NCBI GenBank assembly: GCA_029204225.1
Contig: CM055101.1
Coordinates: 38,237,374 to 38,301,373 of the forward strand
Length of the DNA: 64,000 nucleotides
Direction: 5' to 3'
From: Diphasiastrum complanatum
Taxonomy: Eukaryota > Streptophyta > Lycopodiopsida > Lycopodiales > Lycopodiaceae
The notes beneath the pieces were generated by a model. The model saw only the letters and a list, made by a program, of their open reading frames with translations. It searched no databases and was not told the DNA's origin. The position numbers and the translations under genes are program-made. Of the stretch, positions 10,701 to 20,483 are shown in pieces (the stretch's first letter is position 1; the number at the start of each line of letters is the position of its first letter).

Positions 10701-13693
10701 AAGGAAAAGCTAGATGCCAACGTAATGAAGATAGTATAGGCAATATTGATAACATCCAAAAGATAAAGGCTATCAACACTCTCATGGTTAGACATAGATC
10801 CATGACTGCTATTCCAAACTGTTCAACTTGGTAAACAGCATTAAATCAATGTCCAAACTATCTTTTGAAACACAACAGATGATGAATCAATTATTGCACG
10901 TACAAAACGAGCTGTATTTAAAATTATAAATAAAAAACAGATTTTTGAATAAAGCCCCAAATCATGCCTCATTTGGCTTGGACAGCAGCCAAGGTTTTGT
11001 TGCTGTGATCTGTTTTGACCAAAACATGTTTCCCATCAGTGTTCTAGCATTGTGCGCCTAGTTGCATCGAACCGCGGTTCGAACCATCGAACCGTTTGGA
11101 ACCGGTTCGAACCAGGAACCAGTTTGAAACGTTTTTGCCCCAAACCAAAAAAAAAAAACAGTTCAAACCGTTGTGGAGTACGATTGTAAGTTTAGCCATC
11201 TCCATAGCTATCCATTAGGCTTTTTTTTTCCGTACGGTGCTTTTTTTATTTTTTTCAAGTTTTTTCGAAAAAGTTTCACGTGGATAGGATGTCCATTGTC
11301 TAGGGTTTAGGATTGATAGTATGTTTCAGTCATCACATCCCCATCAATGATATAGCTTTCCATATACATGCCAGATCCCCACAGCATCCACATCAAAACA
11401 GAGACCTAGAGGCCGACCAAGAGGTTCTGTTACAAGTCTTGGGACACGGTGCAGGAGAGGCAGACTACCCACCAGTGGCAGGGGTTCGAGCGAGGCCTAG
11501 AGAGCTGGTGGTCTCATCTGATTGTACTAGAGAGGACTCAGTTTCACATGTTACTGATGAGCTCTCGGCCTAGTTTTTTTATGTGCTTACACTCAGTACA
11601 GAGACATTGCTCATGGATAGCAGACATATTGAGCCATTGTGCTTTATATTTTACCTGCATAGTGTGCCACTGTACTTTCTTCATGCTAGTGTTTGTTATT
11701 AGAGTTTCTGAGCTTTCATTTATGTCTAGCCATTACAGCGTTTGCAAATTGATTTATTAGTTTTCAATTTTACATATTTTCTATTAATGCACTGCATATA
11801 TATCCTCTTGAGAATTAGTTGGTCCAGTAATAAGTTTAGTCGTTATTTGGTTTCTTGATTGAGCCATTAAGAGAAAGCTATAAATTCATTTTGTGTAGAA
11901 TTATAGTTTAACTTACCCCACTGCTACACGTGGTACTTGGCGAATGTATCAGTATAAACCTGCACCTGCTTCGGGTCACCTTTGCTCCCAGGCGTAGATT
12001 TTCTGTTTCCAACACCGAGCTTTGTGCCTGGAGCGGAGTGAGGCGTTGCGTGAGCTACTGCTGGATCTCCTAGACCTTGATCTGAGCGTTCGTGGTAGAC
12101 TTGGAGAGGGCCGCGATGTACCCTTGGAGATTCACACAGAGCAAAACAACTCTTATTACGCTTCTAATGCTCCATTTTTAAATGATCTTGATGCCAAAGA
12201 GGGCATTTTCACATTGCAGAAATGACTTACTTGAATTTCAGATGACTGCATGCTTGGAGACTTTTCTTTTACTCAGTTATTAATGCATTATTAAGTTCAT
12301 CAAGAATCTGAATTTTTTACGGCTACGCTTAGATTTCTAATGGCCCATCACCATTTTAATGTTTAGCACTATTTTTTTTTTAAATTGCAAAAAGAAAAAT
12401 ACATGCACGTTCCTAAAAAAAAATCCGAAAAAAATCGGAACGCCCATTCCATACGCGTTTGGAACGGGAAACTATGAATATAACATCAAAAGCTTGTTGT
12501 GATCCAAAATTCTTCCACAGACCATTCTTGCATAGTCTAAGCCACAATTTAACTAAAAAACGTGGTATAAATTATCTAGATTGTTTTCTAATGTAATTCC
12601 CAACTTACATGTAGTCGAGCACTAGCCAGCCACAAAGCTGATTCTTCCTCACTCAAACCAAGCCAAATATTAGCATGTATAAAACTTTGACTTTAACAGT
12701 TTTCAACACTTCAAACCATCCAGAAGATAACATAAACAATCCAAAACACAAAGCCACAAATCATGCTCTAGTATCATTTGTGACTTAAAATATCCAAGTT
12801 GGCCAAGATCCCATCTTGGCTGGTTGTCCAGGTTTAGTTTACTGGTGTGAGGAACGAAGGTGCTTGATTTTGTTATATGCACGATCAACTCTTCGGTAGA
12901 ACAATGAAATCATCACACTTCTAAGTTGGTTCGATGAATTCCAGTTGACTTTGAATAATCTAGTTTCCATTCATGTGAAAATATCAATATGTATAAGTGT
13001 TAAGTACCAAGACTTTACAATAAAGTTCTTCGATTTATGAATGGAAATGATTTGATAACGCACTTGCAAGAATAAATTCATGGTTTATTGCGGAAACTTT
13101 ATAGTAAAGCACAAAGCAAAGGCCAAAAATGAATTAAGTGTTTGCTAATTTAAGTATTGTAGCAGCACTTCACAAACTTATAATAGAATTGAACAAAATA
13201 ATCAGGTGCCCCCTCCCCAATAATCTGCACATAATCTTCAAAGAAAACAAACTCAACACTTGGAAATAGGAAAATGCATTTTATTAACAGACAATACAGA
13301 GTACATAACAAAAATATAAAACCAGCATGTAGTTGTCCTTTTTTCTGTTTGTTTTTGCGGAACCTACATAAGCAGCTACTAAGATCTTCCCGATTTTTTC
13401 CATTTACCAGGAAAAAGAGTTGTTCACAATTCAAATTAAAGTCTCCTTGTTAGAAGCCTAACGATAGTTAGATGTGAAGAATGTATGTTTGTGAAGAGTA
13501 GGGTAGGGCTCACCTTAGACTGAGCGTTCATCCTCTCTTCCCTAATACGCGTTAAAAGGTAGAACATGCAGAGCAGCAGCACAAAAGCACACGCGGACAC
13601 GCAGCAAGCTAAGCCTTTCACTCCCGCACTCATTTGCTTCCATGCCCGCCCTCCACCTCCACCTCCTGCACTTGCACCTCGCTTCGCTCCCAT
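4772..13693 (-). CDS. O-fucosyltransferase family protein (plant GDP-fucose O-FucT-like, type II membrane protein), 8 exons
   Basis: Splice model (minus strand): 13693-13514, 7071-6990, 6886-6816, 6734-6646, 6531-6405, 6289-6006, 5656-5527, 5389-4772. The 1581 nt encode 526 aa, phase kept at all seven junctions. Exon 1 starts at an ATG and gives a basic Gly-rich N-tail and one membrane segment at about residues 27-48, so the protein should be a Golgi type II anchor. Family motifs follow: LWSSAPSYGWRP, NGYLLVRCNGGLNQQR (94-109), NATLVLPELD, YDVDHFI, AVYLTPFSHRLA, HLRFEMDMLAF (266-276), CPLTPEE, DIFMPTYDGPSNFANNLLGH (397-416) and RPDRKALAP. Length fits the plant family (about 500-570 aa). The reaction, fucosyl transfer from GDP-fucose to protein or cell-wall glycans, is inferred from the family. 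The sixth listed family segment, HLRFE, carries the conserved Arg. Intron 4 appears to be GC-AG. No broken residue is seen. Confidence 0.9.
7072..9960. other. Intron 1 of the O-FucT gene, proximal part
   Basis: This is about 2.9 kb of AT-rich intron sequence with no motif-bearing frame. An open frame at 7712-8002 (plus) is basic and low-complexity and matches no family I recognise. I see no exon with splice signals compatible with the phase-0 junction between exons 1 and 2. Confidence 0.55.
9980..10720 (+). pseudogene. Ty1/copia relic: GAG-pre-integrase and integrase core fragment
   Basis: Several plus-strand frames together give copia landmarks in the right order: LWHERYGHSNFHNNALSKS (10030-10090, the LWH..LGH pre-integrase motif), VCEG near 10135, HSDIVHPMQT near 10230, then DDYSHKVSTYILKLKSEAK (about 10272-10328), KFLGTD and GGE near 10380-10400, and EMARCMLQRKTLPSNMWAE (10510-10570). 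The D..D..E-type integrase core is present in part. Many stops and frameshifts make it dead. It sits in antisense inside intron 1 of the O-FucT gene. No LTRs are recognised around it. Confidence 0.8.
11040..11175. repeat. Cluster of GGTTCGAACC palindromes
   Basis: Positions 11070-11170 contain overlapping variants of the palindrome GGTTCGAACC and of CGAACCG/GGAACC, beginning shortly after CATTGTGCGCC. Such degenerate end arrays are common in hAT-type non-autonomous elements. A partner end could be the GGAACGCCC...TTGGAACGGG stretch at 12437-12468, but the pairing is weak. Between them lies an AT-hook-like RPRGRPRG frame (about 11400). Confidence 0.45.
11176..13513. other. Intron 1 of the O-FucT gene, distal part
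   Basis: No supported gene. The stretch at 11390-12210 is less AT-rich than its surroundings and contains open frames on the plus strand (11313-11573, 12022-12225) without family motifs. It might be the decayed body of a transposon bounded by the GGTTCGAACC cluster. The remainder is AT-rich intron. Confidence 0.4.
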
Positions 13694-15100
13694 CACAAAA
13701 CACTTTCTGCACACACCACAAACAGCAAAAGCCCACTCTTCTTTCACCTCACAAACAGATCCAGAGCCAAACGCTGACAACAGAAACTCACTCAGGTTCT
13801 AAGCTCACAAAAAACTCCAAAAATCCACCCTCCAACGCATATGTGATGCATTCAGTCAATGAAGTGCACAGAATTCTTGAACCCATGTATGTACGTATTG
13901 AGCTGATTGGTTAAAGCTGTTGCAGCACACTTACATTTTCTTGTTCTTGGTTGATGCTGGCTGGGCAGACTGCAGCAGTAGCTTAGTGTTGTATATAGAA
14001 AAGAGATGAGGGAAACTGGTGCGTGCAGCTGACAGAACAGTACGACTACTGTCAAACAAGCAGTAAAGCAAGCAAGCAATGATAATAGGAAAAAAGAGGA
14101 GCGACACAGCAATGCTCGCCGCGTGTGCTGAATACGCTACATAAACTACCACGCTCCAGCCTATCCAATTTCTTTCTTTCTTTCTTTCTTTTTCAATTCC
14201 TTCTTTCTTTCTTTTTATTCTCTTTTTTGTTTTTTGGCCCTGCCTTTGCAAGGAGTACTTAGCGTTCATGTTGAGGTGCATAGGAGGACTTAGCGTTCAT
14301 GTAATTGAAATTTGTATTTTAGGTTTTCCTGAGTACGACATGTGGCAGTTTTAAATGAATTGGGTATTTTAAATTTTTTTCTTCAGCTATTGCTTTTTCT
14401 TTTCTTTTTTTTCCAATTTAGAGTACCGGTCTTTTTTTTTTATTCTTTGTTAGTTCACACCCGGAATCGTGTACCACGTTTCTTGCCATTTTTTTCAATT
14501 CTTTGTTGGTTCACACGTGGACTCGTGTACCACGTTTCTTGCCATTTCCAAGGTCTTTGTTGTCGCTGCATGCCACGGTTCCGTTGGAGACCAAGAATTG
14601 TTTTGTTTCTGGCAGACGAAGGGAATGGTCGTTTTGCGACAACATCAAAGTGTTCGTGCTGCAATCTCATGGTCTGTGCAATTTCATGGTCTACAGTTTC
14701 ATGCTAGTTCGGAAAGAGTTTCGCTGACGCGCTGTTCTGATCGTGGGACTCTTGCCTGCGTTCTGTTCGAAGATTTCTGTGGCTGTCTATAGCTCTTCTT
14801 TGTTCAAAAAATTGTCGATTGTCGGTGTTGACGGGTAAGCGTGTTTCTCTTGCAAGTCTGCGTATTCTGATACTCATGGTCAACGTTACAAAGTTTTCTT
14901 TTTGGTGTTGCAAATTTCAAAAATTGTTTTCTATTTATTTCATTGTCCCGGGTGTGGTCGATAGAGTGGGCTTCAAAACCCAAATCAGCAGCATCAGGAT
15001 TGTCGGTATGTTTGTTAGCATCAAGCAAGACACTCATCATCGTATTACTATCCACAATTCCCTTTGGTCTAACTGTGCTAACCAGATTTACAGTTGAGAG
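13694..15100. other. Region upstream of O-FucT exon 1
   Basis: It should hold the promoter and 5' UTR of the minus-strand O-FucT gene. A TTTC/CTTT-rich pyrimidine tract lies at 14166-14240 and a short tandem duplication at 14442-14548. No TATA box can be assigned with confidence. Open frames here are short and overlap on both strands, and I do not regard any as a gene. Confidence 0.4.
14442..14548. repeat. Tandem duplication, about 56 bp
   Basis: Two adjacent copies begin with ATTCTTTGTT(A/G)GTTCACAC and continue through CGTGTACCACGTTTCTTGCC. They start at 14442 and 14498 and differ by a few substitutions and a length change in the T-run. Confidence 0.85.
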
Positions 15101-15102
15101 AC

Positions 15103-15672
15103 TGGTAGTTGCGGTGATCGCAGTTAAACTTCTTGCATGTTAGTGAGGCTGAATCCACGCTTGCCAAACAGAAGCTCTATTATGCACGCATGCTTTGCAT
15201 CCCCACCACCTCTCTTTCTTACAGATACTAACCCCTCCCCATGCACCTTTGGCTTTGAATGCCATCACCCATCCTCTTCTTGTTCCCTTTCTTGCCTTGA
15301 AACAAACTACCAGTTTTCGCTGCCATGATGCTTCTTTTCCTCAACAAACAAGTACCTGATGAAAAATTTGGATGCTATTGTGCTGCAATCAATTAAGCCC
15401 CTCCCCTTTTCTGCGCTATTATATAAATAGTTTTCAAAGCATTATGGTAGTTGCGGTGATCGCAGTTAAACTTCTTGCATGTCAGTGAGGCTGAATCCAC
15501 GCTGCCAAGCCGAAGCTCTATTATACACGCATGGTTTCCATCCTCATCGCTTGTCTTCCTTACAAATAATCCCTCTATGGTATTCATCCTTCTGCACTTT
15601 TGGCTGCCTCCATGCCATCACCCATTCCCTTCTTGTTCCCTTTCTTGGCTTGAAACAAATTACCAATTTTGA
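15103..15672. repeat. Tandem duplication, about 228-bp units at 342-bp offset
   Basis: Copy 1 (15103-15330) and copy 2 (15445-15672) share TGGTAGTTGCGGTGATCGC, the following AAACTTCTTGCATGT and GTGAGGCTGAATCCACGC, and a pyrimidine-rich tail ending in TTGAAACAAA. Divergence is mostly small indels in the middle. The units give matching but short open frames with no known motif. Confidence 0.85.
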
Positions 15673-16058
15673 AGGAGTCTTTGCTTCACAAGAAGTCGCA
15701 GTGGTGCAAGCTCACGGAATCGCAAAGTCAATACATCGAAATTTGATTGACTCATACAAATAGCCTAAGAAGAACATTTTCAAATAGCACGATTTAGGCA
15801 GAAACAGTATATATTTATGGGTCTTGCCATACCTGTACAGTTTTGACTATGTATATACAAGATTCCCAGTTCATTAAAAGCTATTCTCTTGAAAAGCAAG
15901 CTAGAAAGAGCTCCCAATTGCTAAGAGCATATTTTTAGTGACCACTATCGCAGTATGACTCTTTGATCTATCAAAAGGTTTTCACAACTCTTGTGCAATG
16001 TTTTCGCCAGAATGAAACTTGCAAAGCTTTCTGAAAATTTGTTGACTGAAACATGTTG

Positions 16059-16349
16059 TCAGTTGATAAGGTTGACACCTGGCCCTTGATAGACCAGCTG
16101 ACTTTCTGAAAAAGGCATGATATCATCAAAAAGTCCAAAACTCTCTACTGCCGGCTGGAGCAGTGCAACCACCATGGTCCTAGGAATCCATGACATGAAA
16201 ACAGACTGTCTTAAACATTTGACAATCTGGATAAAATTGTGAGGAACAAACAAAGTGTTCTAGTTGTCATGATGCCGCTTACATCTTCCAGGATGTCAGG
16301 CACCCGATGTGGTCTTTCCAAAGGTAGGTGGCCCAAGAAGTAATGTCAT
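16059..16349 (-). pseudogene. PDR-type (ABCG) transporter fragment, internally deleted
   Basis: Minus strand 16349-16296 reads MTLLLGPPTFGKTT, the Walker A loop of the first nucleotide-binding domain of plant pleiotropic-drug-resistance transporters (usual form GPPxSGKTT). After about 45 bases comes 16253-16059 with [20 protein letters not shown] and SESQLVYQGP. These match the [32 protein letters not shown] block that normally lies well over 100 residues further on. The ABC signature and Walker B region between them is absent and a stop follows Walker A, so this is a broken relic of an ATP-driven efflux pump gene. Confidence 0.8.
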
Positions 16350-16526
16350 CCTGTTAGAATCAAATGATAATTATGAGATTCAGGTTTGCTTAGTTTTGAA
16401 AAGTTAACGAAAAGTCGAGTTTGCAAAATTAAACTGTCGCATTTGCAAGTAAAATTCAAACTGTTCATCTTTGAGGTCGTTTTACAAAATTTAAGGAATA
16501 AAATTGTGAGGAACAAACAAAGTGTT
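16231..16526. repeat. 29-bp direct repeat pair
   Basis: A 29-bp word beginning ATAAAATTGTGAGGAACA and ending AAGTGTT is identical at 16231-16259 and 16498-16526, 267 bp apart. The next bases (TCTAGTTGTC and TTTGGTTGTC) are similar too. The first copy overlaps the PDR relic, so part of that relic may be duplicated. Confidence 0.85.
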
Positions 16527-16873
16527 TTGGTTGTCTCGGGATGTTAAGTACCTATGGGAAGAGATGAGGCACACTGACTAGACCCAGCCAAGAAAAATAA
16601 TCCAACCGTAGATCCAAGATCCGATTTCGAGGGCCTATACTAGTTTAAAGAGGTTACCTGTAATCAGAACGAATATGAGGTTCCTTTAATTTATATCCAT
16701 AGGTTGGATTTTTGCTCGTAATACTTGCTGTCCAGTTAAGAAAATAGCATGCCCTTCAAGCTCTGAGCTCTCCCAGGCCATTGTGAGCTAAATCCTTGCA
16801 GGATCTATTTCAAGGTGTGATTAAGCAATGGAAGGAAAGTTTTGCTTGCATAAGTTCTATGAAGAATACAAGG

Positions 16874-16874
<1 letters not shown>

Positions 16875-16958
<84 letters not shown>
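16875..16958. repeat. (TA)n microsatellite, about 42 units
   Basis: An uninterrupted TA dinucleotide run of about 84 bp. Its Ile/Tyr open frames on both strands are artefacts. Confidence 0.98.
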
Positions 16959-16959
<1 letters not shown>

Positions 16960-17309
16960 GTTGAGGAAGCCAGTGATTGAAGAAATTGCAGGTTGCAAAT
17001 AATAGGCAATGAATTGTTTCATTTTCTGTGGTTAGTTTCCAGAAAATAGTCCAGTTGCCGGACTAGATTCTCCTATTGCATTTTGCCAATTGCCTGTGCT
17101 TCTACTTTGAACGGTTTTTCTGATCAGAGCCAAAACTACAACCTACATACTTTATAGTTGCCACACAATTTCAATTCAAAGGATTCTCATTGATTTGAAA
17201 AAATAAAAGACCATATATAAGCATAATTCAACGTACTGCTTTTTCTAGGTTTTCTACACTTACACAGAAGTCCAAAAACATGATAGTCGCATGTTTTGTT
17301 CGGCAGATT

Positions 17310-18290
17310 GAACTTTCAGTGAGATGGGTCTCTTTGTCTGAGGTTTGAAAAGGCTTCGCACCCGTCTTTTCCTACATGCCTCTCTATCACTGACTTGGAG
17401 TTGGACAATGGATTATTGCTTGTAAATGCAATTCTAAGTGTCATTTCAGAATTTCCGAGCTCAATGTAATTTCCGTTATCATCTTCGCTTAGATTCTGAG
17501 TAAGGGGCTTAGGTCTTAAGCTTGGTCCATCTTAGCTGTCATACTGGACCTACAGTTCACTTGCTTTTTGTATTTCCTATCAAAACCCACATGTATTGTC
17601 GCTCTCTCTGAATCTGGGTCTGCAGACCTGTTCGTCATTGGTAATAGCACTCCATTATTTGGAATGAGTTCCTTCATATCTTTTGAAACAGACAAAATGC
17701 CATTAGGCGGGAGCCTTTCACTTCGTTACCCTGTTTTTTGCCATGGGACTAGCTAGAATGACAGGAAAAACAACTTACAAACTATGAAAGTCCTAATTCT
17801 AATGCCAATTATAATTTACAACTGTAGCTGAAAGGAAGCAGTTCTCATGGAGAGGAGGCTATTCAGAAAATTGCCCATGCACATCTCCGGGCACCAAATT
17901 CTTAGAAGCGAGTTTAAATACTTGATCTACCTAAAACTGTGTGAAAAATATTTCTATGAGGCACCAACGAACCATGTCTATAACTCTTCTGTTTCTTTTC
18001 TGGCTTTATCAAAAAACTATATTCATTGTACAGAGGCATAGTGTTCTGTCACTTGCAAAGCAACTATTGTTCAAATTGGTAATGATACCTTCCATGAAGA
18101 GATGTCCATTCAATGCTCTTAAACCTTGCCTCCTCAATGATAACAATGTGCATGTCTTCAGATGCAAAGAAATAAGAAAATGTAAATACATGAAAGCAGA
18201 CTGAAACCTACCTTCAAAGGTGATTCGATTAAGAGATGGTGCAAATGTGACCAGTTTTTTTTCTGATTGGATTTAGGTTCAGGTTCAATG
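17310..18290. repeat. Diverged duplicate of the 25.7-26.0 kb segment
   Basis: Bases 17318-17560 (TTCAGTGAGAT, CTGACTTGGAGTT, GAGTAAGGGGCTTAG) match 25681-25920 at many positions. Bases 18220-18290 (AAAGGTGATTCGATTAAGAG, GATTGGATTTAGG) match 25950-26010. About 650 bp between these two blocks in the 17-kb copy is absent from the 25-kb copy. Neither copy has a reading frame I recognise. Confidence 0.7.
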
Positions 18291-18940
18291 TTTTGGGCCC
18301 TGCTTTTGCAGTAAGTGTCTAGATTTATATTTCATCCATTCATATTATTATTACTAGTATTAAATTACAAACATGATTTTTATTCTAGAAATTTGTTTTC
18401 CTCTCTTGGTTTAACGTGTCGAAAACCAAGGAACCCGACACAACAAAACCCCGACTTGATTTCATTCACTTCTGTAGTTACCACTACTTTGTCGGTTCGT
18501 GTACATTGAACCGAACATGGAATTGGAATTGGTTGTTGTTGTTCTGATCACACTATGATCTGAAAGCTATACCGCACACAATAAGAAAACAGGTAACAAG
18601 ACTTCCTTTATACTGGATTCAGTTTCCTAATACAAACATATGACAAATACGCAAGAAAAGAACTGATCCCTTTCTTTTTACAAACTTTTTGGAAACCTAT
18701 TCTAATTGTGATCTTGTTTTTGATTTGTATCCTTTGTTCGAGAGTCCTGGCACTAGCATTGTTGTAATGCATTTTCGAATTCAAAAAATGCATGGTCTGG
18801 AGTGACAGCATATGATTGTGCATACGTGTACTTAGTTTCCGTGCATAGACAATGTATTCTTAAATTGATAACTTTCTTCATGCTTCTTGTTTGAGCCTTG
18901 TTGTCTGCCAAATACAAATGCCCCATTATGTGACATGTAG

Positions 18941-20483
18941 ATGGAGTCGATTTCAAAAAAAGATTCGGATATGTTGGATGCTAATCTCATGTTCGTAGAC
19001 GATGTTACTGATGGTAAGTAGAACTAAGAGTACGCAATGTAAATTGTATTCATATCTGTAAGAGAAAGCACAGATTCCTTCGTGGTTTGTGATGTAAATA
19101 AAAAACTGAACATGTTTTCAATCAGAGGAATTGCACCAAATAGAAATGAATGTTTTGCAAGCGGACAATTTCCTACAACACAATGAAGAAAAAAGCGAAA
19201 CACGGATTACTGCATCGGATGGTAAAGCTCAAGCGGACATTTTGAAAGCGGTCTTTTTGCACAGATTAGTATTGCAAAAAAATTATGCCCATTGTTTTGC
19301 AGTGCCATAATGCCTATACATTTCTTGTTTGAAGTTCTATGGTTTTTGTCTAAGATTTTTGTATTGGTACAGATAAAATCGATACCTGAAATCAAACACG
19401 GGCTTTGATTCCAGATACAAGTTCCATAATTTCGCGAACTATTTCTTCGGCATCAACAGTGTCGATGTTAGTGCTAGTAGTCTACATATTTGTAATAAAA
19501 GCCAGTTACAGTTTCTCGATAGGGAGTTGGTAATCAAGAAAATGAAGCTTGTCCAGACATCTGTTTCACCTTCACATCCCCGGCCGCTTGCATTGGTTGA
19601 CGGAATAGCACAAATCTACATAGAAGATGTGCATGTAGATATAGAAAGCGTGTACATTGAAGGTAAAGTGTTAGGAAAATATGGGAATTATGGTGCTGAA
19701 TCAAAGTATGGAAAATACTTGAAACTTGATATAACTGATGCACACGGTGATGCTACCATCACTGTATCAGTTAAAAAAATTTATTACAAATCCTTGTTGC
19801 ATGCAATTAATAAGCACGACTATATTCGAATACAGGGTTTTGATATCCGAACCAAAACAATACCTTACGATTGCGGGACTTCGGATTTAGTTTTGGTATA
19901 CGTATCCAAAACTTCGATTACAAAAATTGAACCTTTCGAAGTACTTGCCAAATTTCTCCCAGAAATATCGATATCAGAATTTTGAACTCATTGTGAAAAT
20001 GTAATTGCCGAAAATCCTACTGTGCATGGATCTATGCTTCTGGCAATTGTTGCAGTTACAATAACAGGAATTGGACTGACTGGATACAATAGAAAAACTT
20101 TGCTTGTTGCAGATGGATTTGAGCAAGAAGACCAGGGTCAAGTCAGCAACTTCAGCTACGTTTCTTGCACATATACACAACATAGATCTAGATATTCAAT
20201 ATGTGATACATGTAACTTATACGAAATGCATGCAGGTCGTGTTCTGGGAGAATTCACTGACATGTTTCAAGATCTTGTTGGTGCATTCCATATTGAAAGC
20301 CGACAAATTTACTCTATCAAAAATTTGGGCATATGGAGAAATTCAAAGCCCCTACGGTTTTCAGTATCGGAGAAAACAATATTTGCTGAAGTGCCACAAG
20401 GCCATTGTAACAATAAACTCGTGCGGGCCTTTTATGAGCAAACAAAACACGTCGACATTAACAAAGAGGTTTGCAAAAAATAG
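18941..20483 (+). pseudogene. RPA-like OB-fold protein of Helitron type, with an in-frame stop
   Basis: A run of plausible exons begins with ATG at 18941-19013 (donor GTAAG), then 19126-19221, then from 19415. The main ORF spans 19527-20483 in one frame, interrupted only by a TGA at 19983-19985. The first half (IYIEDVHVDIESVYIEGKVL, GKYLKLDITDAHGDATITV, then a YIRIQGFDIRTK strand) reads like a replication protein A single-strand-DNA-binding OB fold. The second half has cysteine pairs (VSCTY, ICDTC) that may be remnants of the RPA zinc ribbon. Plant Helitrons often carry RPA1-like genes, and a decayed Helitron Rep lies downstream on the same strand. Exon joints around 19465-19510 are uncertain. 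A host RPA paralogue is the alternative. Confidence 0.55.

Noticed and set aside
11070-11115. GGTTCGAACC words resemble the tRNA T-arm (B box).
   Set aside because: No acceptor stem, D-arm or anticodon arm can be folded around them, and the word is repeated several times as a palindrome, which fits a transposon subterminal repeat better.
13566-13914. Plus-strand frames opposite O-FucT exon 1.
   Set aside because: They are antisense shadows of the GC-rich signal-anchor exon.
16810-17022. Ile/Tyr open frames on both strands.
   Set aside because: They are translations of the TA microsatellite.
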